NCBI GenBank assembly: GCA_947623455.1
Contig: OX392535.1
Location: 36,790,688 to 36,854,687, forward strand
Length of the DNA: 64,000 nt
Origin: Mimachlamys varia
Taxonomy: Eukaryota > Mollusca > Bivalvia > Pectinida > Pectinidae
Reading direction: 5' to 3'
Shown piece by piece: positions 21,577-34,763 of this stretch. Made by a program: the position numbers and the translations under genes. A model generated the notes under the pieces. It was not told the origin of the DNA, searched no databases, and saw nothing but the letters and a program-made list of their open reading frames with translations. Numbering within the stretch: position 1 is the stretch's first letter; every line of letters starts with the position of its first letter.

Positions 21577-24444
21577 ATACAGTTAACAAAAGCTCAGCGG
21601 GGGGGGGGATGATACATTGCCGGTTTATACCTTGTATAGCCCATAAAGCCGCTATCTGGCTTACTTATGATGATGGTCTGCCAAATCGAGAGTTTCTATT
21701 CGTGATAAAAAAAGAGGTCTTGAAACAAAAAATACACTTTTGCAGTTTGTGTACAGTGATATTCATCAAAGACCAAATAATTAATGTATTCATGCATTCA
21801 CAGAAGTAAGACTTTATTATAAAGAAAATCAATCGGGGTTGTACCTGCTAGATTGCTTATCGCGGAAGCTTTAAATCCAGAAACCTTTTTTTTCTTGTCA
21901 TCATTGATTGGTGAAGTGGTTTGGAGCGTTGGCACATGGTTATTACCAGTAAGGTCCACCTGTCAACAGGGGTTCCACGCTAGGGACGGGGCCGCTCTCT
22001 TCGTGACAGCTGAGATCGGAGGGTTGTCTTCTGAATACATCTGTGAGCTAGGCATTGCTTCTCCAATATTTAAATAGTATTCTGTTTGGTTTGGTTTGGG
22101 TTTTTTTTTAATTTCTTTTTTTCAAACATCATTTTAAAATTATTAACATTTTTTGCACGTTTATAATCAGTCTTATATCAAATGTTAAAAATCGTGTTTG
22201 AATATTTAAATCTTGACGTGACTTCAATTATTTTTACAAACAATGGTTTTATAAAGAACGACGATATGCTATTTAATGCCGCCAAACAAAACAGAACGTA
22301 TACAATATACAAACGGGCTTTTGTAACGTATCCATCAACTTCGCAAGCCAAGTGCATATAATACAAAGGTGTACCATTAAGGGAGAGTATCGTAGTCTAC
22401 ACACTTTGCTTGAGAAGTTATGAATGGAGATAATCGTGTTGTACACACTACACACTTGGCTTGAGAAGGTGTGAAGAGGAGAGAATCGTGTTGTACACAC
22501 TTGGCTTACAAAGTTTAATATCAATTTACGTAAAACTAGTTTTAGATGAAACACATGTAAATCTTTAGGACTACGAAAAGTAAGATATGTAAGAATTTGG
22601 TTGATATCGGTTTAATTGAGATTGAAATGGAAAGAAAAATTGCCGTTTACATAAGTATGCAAAATTTTACTGGTTCACATATACTTCATTTGAAATTGTG
22701 TAAATAAGCATTTTGTATTTAATTATTAAGGTTTAAAAATTCCCAATTATATTTCGTGGGGATGCATGATTTAAATGTCATTGTTTCTAGCAATTTATCA
22801 AGTTTAATAAATGAATATTAATTTTGAAGTTTCTTTACTGGGCGTTATAAGTGCAGTGTCCGTCGTTTGTCCGTTGGTCAACATTGTCCTAAACATCACT
22901 AGAATTGATGAAAGACTGAGTGGGTTTTGACCAAATTTAGTCACAAGCACATTTTTACATTTTGTGTGAATAGTGGGTCGGCCCCTAAGACCTAGTGACA
23001 GAGCCAAAAAAAGCTCAAAATCCCTCAGTGGGAATGCTAGGATTTTGTCCAAATTGTGTTGTGTGAAAGGGAATCAATTTAGTATAAACGTTAACGATGG
23101 AAGAGTCGCTTTAAGATAAAACTATGTATGTAGATTGCTTAGCACTTCCTTGGCGATGCTATACATCAGAAACTTGTTCTTAAGCCACCTGACGTCTAAT
23201 AAAGATAAAACAGTGACATTTCAATTTGGTACTAAATCAAGAAGTAATCATGCTAGGTATCAAAATCATATAAATGGTAAAATAAATCTGCTAGAAGTGC
23301 TTGTGACATTCTAATTGCACCGATTAAGGTTGCCGATCGGTATTGCCACAGGGCTGTTTTGTCTTTTAAATATTGTCATTACAGGCGCTTTATTCGAGTA
23401 GAATGTGCCATACGGGCGACAATTATATCAAAGAATGACAGCATGTCTGCAACCCTGTTGAGAGGAAGTGAATGAAAGAGAAATCATTCCGTGCTGCAAG
23501 AACATATTTTTCTCAAATGTACGACTGATTAAGTGATGGAATTTCATTTTCTGATACATGTCGCATCTTGTCAAAAGATTATGTAATATTTTACAATGAT
23601 AATGGACTTCCCTGCGAACTTTATTTCCGTCTGTCAGAAATCACTTACATGTACCACTTTGCATAATAGTAGAGCTTCCTTGTGCGAAGCGCTCTCTTCC
23701 TACATGTATCCCCGATGTAATTATGAAGCCCACAATGTGCCATGTTGCATTAATTAACTTCCTGCTATCTTCATAGATGTAGTTATAAAGGTGAAAGGAT
23801 TATATACTATACACTGACAGCAGTAAAAGGTCTGGATATGAATCCATCAAAACGTTCCGGTAATGCACGATGATTGACAGCAATGTGATGACATTGTTTC
23901 GAAGATTTATCTTTCATAGAATGTATTTTCATGTACTAATGTTGCAAGATGGTTCCGTTAGCTTACTTAATAACCATAAACACCATAATACCATAATAAT
24001 GGTGTTCATTTGATTTATCGCCCTTTAAAAATTGTTATTGTCTAATAAGTCGGAAAATCCCAAGAAAACATATCGTTTTGTCTACTTTATCTTCATTTCA
24101 AACCCATGACATTTTGAAGCATTACTATCTTATTTATGTAGGTCAGTATCCATCGTTATGCTCTCATCATTATCCAGAAAAATTGTGGCGTTTTAAAAGA
24201 ATTTGTCGGTAAATTGGAGGAAATGAATTTGAGATAAGGAAAACCGGCTTATTGGCTGGACGCAGACAGGCAATAAAAAGCAAATCACCATATCAAGGCT
24301 TTACTGTACTGTACTGCTCCATACGAGGCGAAAGATGTTTCAAAGCACCTCCGACAAATGCTCGGATTATGCCAATATGTCTAGACATTTCCCATTTTTT
24401 AGCTGTACTTGTTACGATCCCTTGTAAGCATGTGTACTAAACAT
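21577..24444. other. Intergenic, mostly unremarkable
   Basis: A G-run is at 21599-21608. At 22390-22510 a short imperfect tandem repeat (CACACTTGGCTTGAGAAG, GAATCGTGTTGTACACAC, about 55-60 bp apart) is present. No gene is supported, and none of the 60-93-residue ORFs has a domain. Confidence 0.5.
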
Positions 24445-24580
24445 GTTCTTAAGATTAGGAATAAGATTCATCAGTTTTGTATGAATGATATATATTAAGC
24501 TTGTTTTGTACACAAAAAGGAACTGGAAACTTCATTTGCGAGCTTTCGAAAACGTCTGTTTCCTTAAGGAAAGGAGAGGT
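24445..24580. repeat. Dispersed repeat, family F copy 1
   Basis: GGAATAAGATTCATCAGTTT, ATGAATGATATATATT, TTTGTACACAAAAAGGAA and GAGCTTTCGAAAACGTCTG occur in the same order, inverted, at 53812-53930. Confidence 0.7.
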
Positions 24581-25481
24581 TTCTTATCCTGTTCCCCAAA
24601 ACTAGAATGTTGAATTCAGTGTTTGGGTATATACCGGCTACTGCGTTGAGTTTAATACAATATGGCGGGTTTCGTCGCCATGCTTTGTCACTATTGAGCA
24701 TTTTTGGTACAGATTAAGTCTAATCAACTCACCAATACTTCCTATGGTTTTATCTTATAATCGTCCGACTTACTCCATTTAAGTAATATCATCACTATCG
24801 GAAATGATGCAATGATGTCGGATTTCCTGTCCTGTGGGTTGAGCGTAGCAATTGTATCTGTTACCCCTATTGCAGCGTCTTAGACAAAGTGTGTGATATT
24901 AGCTTTCTTCTCCTAATGTCTCTCTTGACATAGCCTCACATTTGGCCTTTAGTTAAACGTTCACCTCTTTCAGAAATGCTTTGGGCTCTGTGTCCTTGTC
25001 GAGATACACATGAGTCTCCTAAAATGTTAGTTACCTATCTCTGCTAGATGCTCAACGATTGCTTAATGATTAGTTCAACCGTTGTCAGCATAATGTGACC
25101 GGGGGGTATATTGCTTCAAACAGATTTGGTCCTGCGGAAGTATACCTCCGTGCGATACTATCATTTCTACCACAATACCCTGTGTTATGCCACTCTCAGA
25201 CCATTGTATAAACGTGGTGACTGTTGAAAAAATATGTTATATACCACCAGTGGAATATGACCTTCTGGATTTTTAATTGGTTTAGAAATTGAACTTTGAC
25301 CGGAAATCACGAGGGTCAATGCAACTTGCTAATTGTTGACGTCATCGATTGTTGACGTCGTCACAATTTGGCGGGAATATATACGAGATATACGCAAATA
25401 TCATTCGCGGTTCACAGAAAACAACACCGCACTGCGACTTACTAGTATTGTGGTAGAAACAGGTCTTACGACTCGTGGTTA
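24581..25481. other. Intergenic, nothing recognised
   Basis: Two CRE-like words (TTGACGTCATCG and TTGACGTCGTCA) lie at 25337-25365. No exon is supported. Confidence 0.4.
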
Positions 25482-25697
25482 TTGGATATGGAATTTATTT
25501 CACTCTCGTTAAAGCTCGTTTCTTTTGTAACCTTTAAAAAATAATTAACTCGAGTGAAATGAATTCTCGTTAAAGCTCGTTTCTTTTGTAACCTTTAAAA
25601 AATAATTAACTCGAGTGAAATGAATTCTCGTTAAAGCTCGTTTCTTTTGTAACCTTTAAAAAATAATTAACTCGAGTGAAATTAATTCCATATCCAA
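25482..25697. repeat. 61-bp tandem triplet enclosed by 24-bp inverted arms
   Basis: Units beginning CGTTAAAGCTCGTTTCTTTT start at 25506, 25567 and 25628, almost identical, with period 61. The block is bracketed by 25482-25505 (TTGGATATGGAATTTATTTC...) and 25674-25697, inverted arms with one mismatch. Confidence 0.85.
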
Positions 25698-26279
25698 CAT
25701 CTACTCGTTGTGTAACCGCTATATATCGGACCGGACTATGATAAGGAGACAAATACGGATCTACCGCTGCCTCCAAAATACACACGCACTCACATTCATT
25801 AGACACAGGTTTGTTCCTTAAATGTCCTTAGCTGTTAATGGAATGTAAATAAAAATAAATCAAATCACGATAAGGATATATATGGACTCGTTTTACCCTG
25901 GGTTTTACTTAAAACATTCCATGTACATTACGAAGATGTTCGAATATAGGTATGTGTAGTCAAATGCTTTGACAATACCCTGTAACAGAAGTTGTAGATG
26001 ACCAGTCATGAATGGAAAACATCATATTCATTTTTATGTTTAAAAATATATTGACAGCCACAACTGTCAGGTACAGTTTGTGTTATAGAAGTAAGCAGCC
26101 GACATTTTCTCTCGCTGATCACTTAAGACCATCATGAATTTCCGGCCAAGCACTGTTAACATTTACCGCACTGTTTACTGTTCTGGTTCTGTAATTATTT
26201 TCTGACAATGTGTTTGGATACTTGTTTCGGTTGTCTCACGTGAAGATTCTCTTGTTTCCTTGACCTTCTAGTGTATCTC

Positions 26280-26565
26280 TGAAAAATGAAAAAATCAGAG
26301 AATACCAAAGCGTCAACAAAACCATAATGCGAACTCGAAATCGATTAAACTAGGGGCAAAATATGAACAAAAGGAAAGATTTACAAGTAGACATCCGTAA
26401 AAGCACAAGAGAATCAGACCAGGTGTTCCGGAAGAGTAAGCGTCTTCTCCTTCATCGACGACACCCGCCATGGGAATCTTGGTCACATCCAAGTAAGCAT
26501 CAATCCTCAAAATGAGAACCGAGTCATCAGCAAAACATCCAAATAAAGACGTAATCTTCATGTTG
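26280..26565 (-). repeat. Dispersed repeat, family E copy with 82-residue ORF
   Basis: In the element's sense (minus), blocks run GAGTAAGCGTC-type (inverse GACGCTTACTC), GGAACACCTGGTC, TTTGCCCCTAGTTTAATCGA, GAGTTCGCATTATGG and GTTGACGCTTTGG. The same order is seen at 29735-29990, 31155-31400 (partial), 50085-50250, 56155-56525 and fragments at 690 and 21368. The minus ORF 26313-26561 shares GVVDE and a FEFALWFC-like tail with the ORF at 56174-56362. Confidence 0.7.
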
Positions 26566-26676
26566 TTTACGCGTTAAAGGTCAAATACAATTATGTCAAA
26601 CATCCTGCAATACCTTTTGTCTTGTCATAAGGACCTTACTTAGAACCGTATACAATTGAGCATCTGACATTAAATC
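26566..26676. other. Short spacer
   Basis: Nothing recognised between the family E and family B copies. Confidence 0.4.
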
Positions 26677-26800
26677 ATCGATATATCCAGGGGTTACGCT
26701 CACCCGCGCTCTCTGCACCCCTGGAATATATCATGGCAAAAATAACGGCACGTTCAGGAAAAACAACTGACCAATCTCTAGGCTGTTTCCTGTTCATTTT
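26677..26800. repeat. Foldback MITE, family B copy 4, truncated
   Basis: ATATCCAGGGGTTACGCTCA, GCTCTCTGCACCCCTGGAAT and CTGACCAATCTCTAGGCTG match the left third of the copy at 3611. Similarity ends near 26800. Confidence 0.7.
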
Positions 26801-27119
26801 TTTTAAGTTAATTTACTTGAAACATGAAGAGAAAAATTATATAAAAATGACATGAATCTGAAGACTATAGTGACCTGAAAACGGACCAATATGTCTTATG
26901 AAATGTCTGATGAAATAATCATTCATTTTTCATTTATCATTTTGTAAATAGAAAGAGCGGACATACTCTATTCATATTTTGATTACATTGATATAAAATT
27001 TCAGAGAAAAAAAACATTTGTTTTGAGTAAATTGTTGATATTTATAAACTTTGTTTACGATAAAATTGACAAACTACAATATATAAGTCGTTGAAACGTG
27101 CTCCTATTGCATTACCCAC

Positions 27120-28130
27120 TGAATGTTGTCAGAATGTATTTATTGTCAATATGAATGCAATCTTGGTGTAAAGACCACCATGGCATCCGTTAGGACGTCA
27201 ATAATATTTATCTTGCACCCAACATGTCGCCATTGTCTGGCATCAGATGAGCCCACAAACAAATATCCCTGCGGTCAACATACTGTAGTAAGACTGCCCT
27301 TTTTCGTCTAGAAAAAAAATCGAAACAAAAGTCTCCTGAGTCAGATTGTATGATAATTGGCCTGCATCACAATCTGCTTATTGACATTGAGGATATAAGA
27401 ATATATATACAACAGCCATAATCTGCATCCAGAAATAAAACCCGGTACAATGGTCACTAGAGTCATTATGTATGATAATTGGGTTGCAATATCATCGCCT
27501 TGTTGACATTGAACTGTCAATGAACTTATAACAATGTTGATATTTTGTTATTTGTTCTTCATTACATTAATCATTTTTATGGTGGATAAAAAAGCATACC
27601 GAATGCAAACATAATTTGAATAGCAAAGTAATTGAACACCATGCATATCTTTATTCAAAAAAGCTGAAATATGTGTATGATTCTGAGTATAAATGTGTGA
27701 ACCCAAAATTATGCGAAGAAACAGATAATGTCGCATGAAACAGATGATCACTTCCACCATGGTCTCTGTTGGCTGCTTCCACAGCATTAAATGATGAGAG
27801 TTGTTTGGAATTACAGTCATCTGATATACAAGTTTAGCGGTCTTTATAATCAATGGGAATAGTCCAATTTCCGTTCCCGGTCTTGTTTTCCTACCTCCTA
27901 TTTCATCAGAAGAAGAAGAATCTCAGATATAGCCATTATCACGCATCGAATGAGCGCTAACAACAAGTATTACTGGAGTCAAAATACAGCAAGACTGTCT
28001 GTTTTTCGTCTAGAAAGTCACTGGAAACACTATGTATGATAATTGTTCTGCCACACAATCGGCTTGTAAACATCAGGGATATAAGGCTATATACAACAGC
28101 TATATATATATACAACTGCCACAAGAGTAA
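27120..28130. repeat. Degenerate ~130-bp dispersed units
   Basis: TATTGTCAATATGAATGCAA at 27141-27160 matches the repeat at 13424-13645. The words TTTTTCGTCTAGAAA, TATGATAATTG and GGATATAAG..ATATACAACAG recur around 27300-27410, 27460-27520 and 28000-28110. Short ORFs here are inside these units. No gene is supported in the intervening sequence. Confidence 0.5.
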
Positions 28131-28356
28131 ACATACAGTATATTTGGTTTATTTACGTCCAGAAATTACCATTTTAAGTAATCAAACACTAATTGTTTTG
28201 TTATATAAATATACTGTAGAATCATATTATAAAAAAATCGTGCATATGATCAGGTTTTGGTAATCTACAAATGAACATATCAACTGATAAAACTTATGTT
28301 GCATATTTCTTTGTTTAATCGTAAGATCTGTAATTTGTTTGGAAAAATATATGTTA

Positions 28357-28476
28357 ATGGCCTTCTTGGAAGGGTGCTATGAAAGTTCGTCTACCCGAAG
28401 TAGTTATATTCGCCGAGGGCGAGGGAATATGACTGATGAGGATAGACAAACCTTCATATCACCCTATCAAGAGGGC
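28357..28476. repeat. Imperfect foldback repeat
   Basis: AATGGCCTTCTTGGAAGGGTG and CACCCTATCAAGAGGGCCAT pair as imperfect inverted arms, as do the inner words GAAAGTTCGTCTAC and the inverse of GATAGACAAACCTTC. The loop carries TATTCGCCGAGGGCGAGGG. Confidence 0.6.
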
Positions 28477-29734
28477 CATAAATTGTTTAAAATATCAAAA
28501 TAACAAGTTTAAGTAAAATTGAATCAACAAACAATGTTTTTGATTACATTTTCACAAGTTTTTCTATGTTTGTTTACACTCTGAAACCAAAAAGAACGTC
28601 AACTCTTGCAAGAATCAGAAAGTTGCCATGGGGGCACGCGCTCCAGGGATATACGAAATTTTGTCAGCACTATGGAAAACACGATGCTTTGTAACACCGT
28701 CATGTGAGGTATTTTAACCAATCAGCTTAAGAGGAATAAAGATGAGGTATACGAAACTATTTTAAAACATCTAGCTCGATAGCGTTTTTATATCTGAAAC
28801 CATCGAATCGCACGACTTTGAATCCCCCTTACGGTATATTTGTTTACCATCTGATTGATAACCAAACCAATTAAAATTTTAAATACATAATACTCTTTTA
28901 TTGTAAAATGTGGCTGTTTTATAAGTCATTGAAACCAAACGATTGCTCTTCCTATTTCAAAACATTTGATTGAAATTGGAAAGAGCAAATCGATTTGAAA
29001 GTGACTTTTGTTATTTTCTAAAACCCCTGATACCACGGTGAAGTATGATGAAAATGTGACATTGATTGCAAAGTGTGCCTTGTGTTATACAATTGCATCT
29101 TTAAATGATAGACTTTTTATGTAAAAGTTGCCGTCATGTCAAATTCAAGGCATGGCAACATTAACGGGTCATGATAAATTACACCGTGTTGTAATCATAT
29201 ATCGCAGTAAAGTCGGAACACATGTACTGTAATAACCCTGGGAGACACAGGGGTAATATATGTAATAAAATATGTCAATAGGATATTGATCATGTATATA
29301 AAACTGATTGAAACGCACTAGAATGTAATCTGGTGTTATATGATATCAAACATGTTTTGTGATTACAGTAACACGGAGAATTAATCTGTCTACAACGTCA
29401 GAATGTAATCATGTGATCAGGCTTACCTGGTTACGTGTCCAGAATTGCATCACTGTCATTAAAATAACGTGCTTCATATAGGTCAGCTATATTGGGGGGA
29501 GGCTACATAAGGTATATCACAACATTTTGATAACTTACAAATTAGTCTGTTACAATGACAGATCGTTGGTACATCAGCTGTTTGCTACTGCGATGATCAG
29601 AACAATGGTTAAGGGTCTGTGATGCAATAAGAAATCGTAACTCGATCATGACATCGCTAAAACCACGGCAAAAGATGACCGAAAGAAGTAAATACATGCT
29701 AACTCTAATATGCAAGCAAGGAAAAGTGATAGTA
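28477..29734. other. Intergenic, nothing recognised
   Basis: AT-rich sequence without a supported gene or repeat structure. Confidence 0.4.
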
Positions 29735-29990
29735 TGCTCATTAGTATGCTTACCTGTTGTGATTGACAATGACTCCGTACTCATTTCGAGGACTTGATGT
29801 TTACTTGGATGTGACCAACATTCGTCGATGAAGCAGAAGACGTTTTCTCTTCCTTAACCTGGTCTTTTACAAGGGTCTCCATGTAAATCTTTCCTTTGGT
29901 CATATTTACCCCTATTTTAATTGATTTTGAGTTCGGATTATGGTTTGGTTAACGCTTCGGAATTCCCTAATTCTTTTTTTTCAAGTGTTC
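29735..29990 (+). repeat. Dispersed repeat, family E copy
   Basis: The copy begins ATGCTCATTAGTATGCTTACC and runs through CTCATTTCGAGGACTTGATG, GATGAAGCAGAAGACG, AAATCTTTCCTTTGGTCATA and TTTTGAGTTCGGATTATGG. It lacks the middle CTTCCGGAACACC wording found elsewhere. Confidence 0.65.
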
Positions 29991-30614
29991 AGTGAGAATT
30001 ATTAAGAATACCATGAATCATGGTCAAACAAAATAATGTCACACCCTCAAAAAGAGATCTGGGATTGATACATCATAAAAGCAAGAAACAAAGTAATAAA
30101 ACAATAGTCTGGGTGAATATAAATATCGATAATCGCACAGCTTTCAAAATACTTACTTATTAACACCCAATATGGGTTCTATTAAATTTATAAAGAAAAG
30201 AAAACAAATTCTGCCTTTATTATCAATATTCCAATTAACTAACATTAAATTGTGCAATATAAAATGATAAGTGTTCGGTACGATGTTGCCAAGTGAAAGT
30301 AATTTATCAAATTTCATTTCATCATATTTGTTAATAAAAGCTAGTACTTTGCTGGCTGTCTTCCTGCTATTTTGAAACAGCTTCCCTAGCTATAGTCTTA
30401 TAGACTGTCTGGGAAGCATCCGATTTTATTTTAAACATTCCGATATTCGCCATTTTGAAAGGTTTTTCTCGGTGATGGAGATTTGAATTACGTTAATTCG
30501 CGGTTACATCACATTTGATTTAAAATTTTATACACTTTTGTACTTTGCTAACAATTATCGTTGGTAACATAAAACAATGTTGCTTTGGTTTTATTGCCAA
30601 CTTGATCGGGTGCC
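29991..30614. other. Intergenic, nothing recognised
   Basis: A small imperfect hairpin (GCTTCCCTAG...CTGGGAAGC) is at about 30380-30417. No gene is supported. Confidence 0.4.
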
Positions 30615-30996
30615 TTAAAGGCCCAATAAACGTAACTTTCGGCAAAACTTGAAGCGAAAATCAAGCCTAATAACTTTTAACATTTATAGATTTAGTTAAG
30701 ATTAACTGATATCAGCAATATCAAACATGAATTCTAACGCGGTTACCGGTACAGCAGCAGTAACTGTTGAAACTCAGTATTTGTAAACTTCTTCTAACTT
30801 CGGCTTGTTGTTGAAGTTGGCCCCACCTGAATTATTTTCAATTCTTTAGAGTTTTCTTTCAAGAGTCCTTTTTTAGTAAGCGCTCAGGTTTACTTCGTTT
30901 TAGGCCTATTTTTGATTTTTTATCAACTGGATTTTTTTTTAGAATTTTTCAGAATCACGAAAAATTTTCTGAAGTTACCTATATCGGGCCTTTAAG
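30615..30996 (+). mobile_element. TTAA-flanked MITE, family 1 copy 1 (382 bp)
   Basis: TTAA is at 30615-30618 and 30993-30996. The left terminus is AGGCCCAATAAACGTAACTT and the right is AAGTTACCTATATCGGGCCT, inverted repeats. The interior shares AACTTGAAGCGAAAATCAAG, GATTAACTGATATCA and GCGGTTACCGGTACA with copies at 43279, 46021 and 56907. No ORF is present. TTAA flanks point to mobilisation by a piggyBac-type transposase (inference). Confidence 0.88.
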
Positions 30997-31154
30997 GCTA
31001 AGCTCTTCATTGTGATCCGTGTTTCTAAATGTTTGCGTCAAAAGTGTATAGGTTGAGATTTCAAGCTTTATAAACCTGCTAGAAGAGCTCGCTTAAACTT
31101 CCACATGCATGCATGCATGTTGATGAACAAAACAACAGCACATGGATTCGAGAT

Positions 31155-31400
31155 TTGCTAGGTAGAACTATGGGCAAGTTTTATGGTCGCTATATTTGTC
31201 TCATTGAGAAATATTCTGTATTTTTAAGTGATTTGAAGATGGACGTTTTTGAGTATGCTCATTAATGTGCTTACTTGTTATGTTTGCCAATGATGACTCG
31301 GTTCTCATTTCGAAGACTTGGATGTGACCAAGATTTACATGGCGGGTATCGTGGGTGAAGCAGAAGACGCTTATTCTTCCGGAATACCTCGTATTTCCTT
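31155..31400 (+). repeat. Dispersed repeat, family E partial copy
   Basis: GTCTCATTGAGAAATATTCT, GTATGCTCATTAATGTGC, CTCATTTCGAAGACTTGG and GAAGCAGAAGACGCTTATTC match, inverted, 56290-56510. The copy stops after CTTCCGGAATACC. Confidence 0.65.
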
Positions 31401-31617
31401 AACTAAGGATTTTCCCCTAAAATTCTGTAATGCTTTCCTATGGAGATGTTTAAGTTAAGGAGTTTCCTTAAGTTAAGGAACGTTAATAAAACCAGGGCCA
31501 GGAACTCAGCGACAATGTTTGACTTAGATCTGCCGTTGTGACCATCACTATGATGAAAGCGCAATACCAATGCACGCATAATTCCTATTAAGTGTATTTA
31601 GCTTGACAACAGTACTC

Positions 31618-34046
31618 GCATAGACGCTCACAGAAACCCATGGATCGCATAGACGCTCACAGAAACCCATGGATCGCATAGACGCTCACAGAAACCAGTG
31701 GATCGCATAGACGCTCACAGAAACCAGTGGATCGCATAGACGCTCACAGAAACCCATGGATCGCATAGACGCTCACAGAAATCAGTGGATCGCATAGACG
31801 CTCACAGAAACCAGTGGATCTCATAGACGCTCACAGAAACCAGTGGATCGCATAGACGCTCACAGAAATCAGTGGATCGCATAGACGCTCACAGAAACCA
31901 GTGGATCGCATAGACGCTCACAGAAACCCATGGATCGCATAGACGCTCACGGAAATCAGTGGATCGCATAGACGCTCACAGAAACCAGTGGATCTCATAG
32001 ACGCTCACAGAAACCAGTGGATCGCATAGACGCTCACAGAAACCAGTGGATCGCATAGACGCTCACAGAAACCCATGGATCGCATAGACGCTCACAGAAA
32101 TCAGTGGATCGCATAGACGCTCACAGAAACCAGTGGATCTCATAGACGCTCACAGAAACCAGTGGATCGCATAGACGCTCACAGAAACCAGTGGATCGCA
32201 TAGACGCTCACAGAAACCAGTGGATCGCATAGACGCTCACAGAAACCCATGGATCTCATAGACGCTCACGGAAATCAGTGGATCGCATAGACGCTCACAG
32301 AAACCAGTGGATCTCATAGACGCTCACAGAAACCAGTGGATCGCATAGACGCTCACAGAAACCAGTGGATCGCATAGACGCTCACAGAAACCAGTGGATC
32401 GCATAGACGCTCACAGAAACCCATGGATCGCATAGACGCTCACGGAAATCAGTGGATCGCATAGACGCTCACAGAAACCAGTGGATCTCATAGACGCTCA
32501 CAGAAACCAGTGGATCGCATAGACGCTCACAGAAACCAGTGGATCGCATAGACGCTCACAGAAACCCATGGATCGCATAGACGCTCACAGAAATCAGTGG
32601 ATCGCATAGACGCTCACAGAAACCAGTGGATCTCATAGACGCTCACAGAAACCAGTGGATCGCATAGACACTCACAGAAACCAGTGGATCGCATAGACGC
32701 TCACAGAAACCAGTGGATCGCATAGACGCTCACAGAAACCAGTGGATCGCATAGACGCTCACGGAAATCAGTGGATCGCATAGACGCTCACAGAAACCAG
32801 TGGATCTCATAGACGCTCACAGAAACCAGTGGATCGCATAGACGCTCCCGGAAATCAGTTGATCTTATAGACGCTCACGGAAACCCATGGATCGCATAGA
32901 CGCTCACAGAAACAAATGGATCTCATAGACGCTCACGGAAATCAGTTGATCTCATAGACGCTCACAGAAACCAGTGGATAGCATAGACGCTCACAGAAAC
33001 CAGTGGATAGTATAGACGCTCACAGAAACCAGTGGATCGCATAGACGCTCACAGAAACCAGTGGATCTCATAGACGCTCACAGAAACCAGTGGATCTCAT
33101 AGACGATTACAGAATGTAGTGGATCTCATAGACGCTCACAAAAACCAGTGGATCTCATAGACGCTCACAGAAATCAGTGGATCTCATAGACGCTCACAGA
33201 AACCAGTGGATATCATAGACGCTCACAGAAACCAGTGGATCTCATAGACGCTCACAGAAACCAGTGGATCGCATAGACGATTGCAGAAACCAGTGGATCG
33301 CATAGACGCTCACAGAAACGAGTGGATCGCATAGACGCTCACAGAAACCAGTGGATCTCATAGACGCTCACAGAAACCAGTGGATCGCATAGACGCTCAC
33401 AGAAACCAGTGGATCTCATAGACGCTCACGGAAACAAGTGGATCTCATAGACGCTCACAGAAACCAGTGGATCGCATAGACGCTCACAGAAACCAGTGGA
33501 TCTCATAGACGATTACAGAATGTAGTGGATCTCATAGACGCTCACAGAAACCAGTGGATCTCATAGACGCTCACAGAAATCAGTGGATCTCATAGACGCT
33601 CACAGAAACCAGTGGATAGCATAGACGCTCACAGAAACCAGTGGATCTCATAGACGCTCACAGAAACCAGTGGATCGCATAGACGATTGCAGAAACCAGT
33701 GGATCTCATAGACGCTCACAGAAACCAGTGGATCGCATAGACGCTCACAGAAACCAGTTGATCGCATAGACGCTCACAGAAACCAGTGGATCGCATAGAC
33801 GCTCACAGAAACCAGTGGATCTCATAGACGCTCACGGAAACAAGTGGATCTCATAGACGCTCACGGAAGTCAGTTGATCTCATAGACGCTCACAGAAACC
33901 AGTGGATCTCATAGACGCTCACAGAAACCAGTGGATCGCATAGACGCTCACGGAAACAGGTGGATCTCATAGACTCTCACGGAAATCAGTTGATCTCATA
34001 GACGCTCACAGAAACCAGTGGATCGCATAGACGCTCACAGAAACTA
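31618..34046. repeat. 29-bp satellite-like array, about 84 copies
   Basis: The monomer is GCATAGACGCTCACAGAAAC plus CAGTGGATC, in exact 29-bp register across the array. Variants (CCCATGG or TCAGTGG in place of CCAGTGG; GATCT in place of GATCG) recur every 5-6 monomers (145 or 174 bp) in the first half. In the second half a rarer GATTACAGAATGTAG variant recurs after 406 bp (33105 and 33511), as does GATTGCAG (33279 and 33685), so a 14-monomer block was duplicated. Confidence 0.96.
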
Positions 34047-34149
34047 ATCGAAAACCCCCAAATCAGTAACAGGTACGGAAAAGTGAAATTTATCAACGCC
34101 AAATAACGCAGTTATGGTATGGATATGGGAAATATCCATGTCATCGTTT

Positions 34150-34763
34150 TCTTCTTCTTACCACTCTGTCACTCCCTAGTGTGTTCTTGATTAATCTTCT
34201 TACCACTCTGTCACTCCTTAGTGTGATCTTGATTAATCGATAAACTTCCTAGTTTCTTCTCCAAGCCCAGCTTGTTTTACCTTTTTAGTATTATTATTAT
34301 TTCCCAGGACAGTAATGTTCACTGTGTCTCTGTAACCCACATCCTCAACATTAAACACTTTGACTGTTACTTACACAGTTGTTGACCTCGTTAACTGTCT
34401 GTAAGCCTGTATGTTTTGCTCCCACACTGGGTTTCAGTTTTACATCGTCTTTCCTGGTGTCCCCAGTGTGTATATAATGCACAACATTTCACACTTTGAT
34501 TGTTACTTATACAGTTGTTGACCTCGTTAGCTGTATTTTAGCCTGTATGTTTTGCTCCCACACTGGGTTTGAGTTTTACATCGTCTTTCCTGGTGTCCCC
34601 AGTGTGTATATAATGCACCACATTTCACACTTTGATTGTTACTTATACAGTTGTTGACCTCGTTAACTGTCTGTTAGCCTGTTTGTTTTGCTCCCACACT
34701 GCATCCGATTCCGACATCGACTTGCCTGGTGTTTACTGTGTTAATATATAATGCACAACATTT
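34150..34763. repeat. 136-bp tandem triplet with 41-bp doublet upstream
   Basis: Units starting ACACTTTGAYTGTTACTTA begin at 34355, 34491 and 34627, exactly 136 bp apart; the third is more diverged. Upstream, CTTACCACTCTGTCACTCC is repeated 41 bp apart at about 34158 and 34199. Confidence 0.88.

Noticed and set aside
31618..34046. Regular short repeats resembling a CRISPR array
   Set aside because: There are no unique spacers: the 29-bp unit repeats directly end to end, and the context is eukaryotic with no cas genes.
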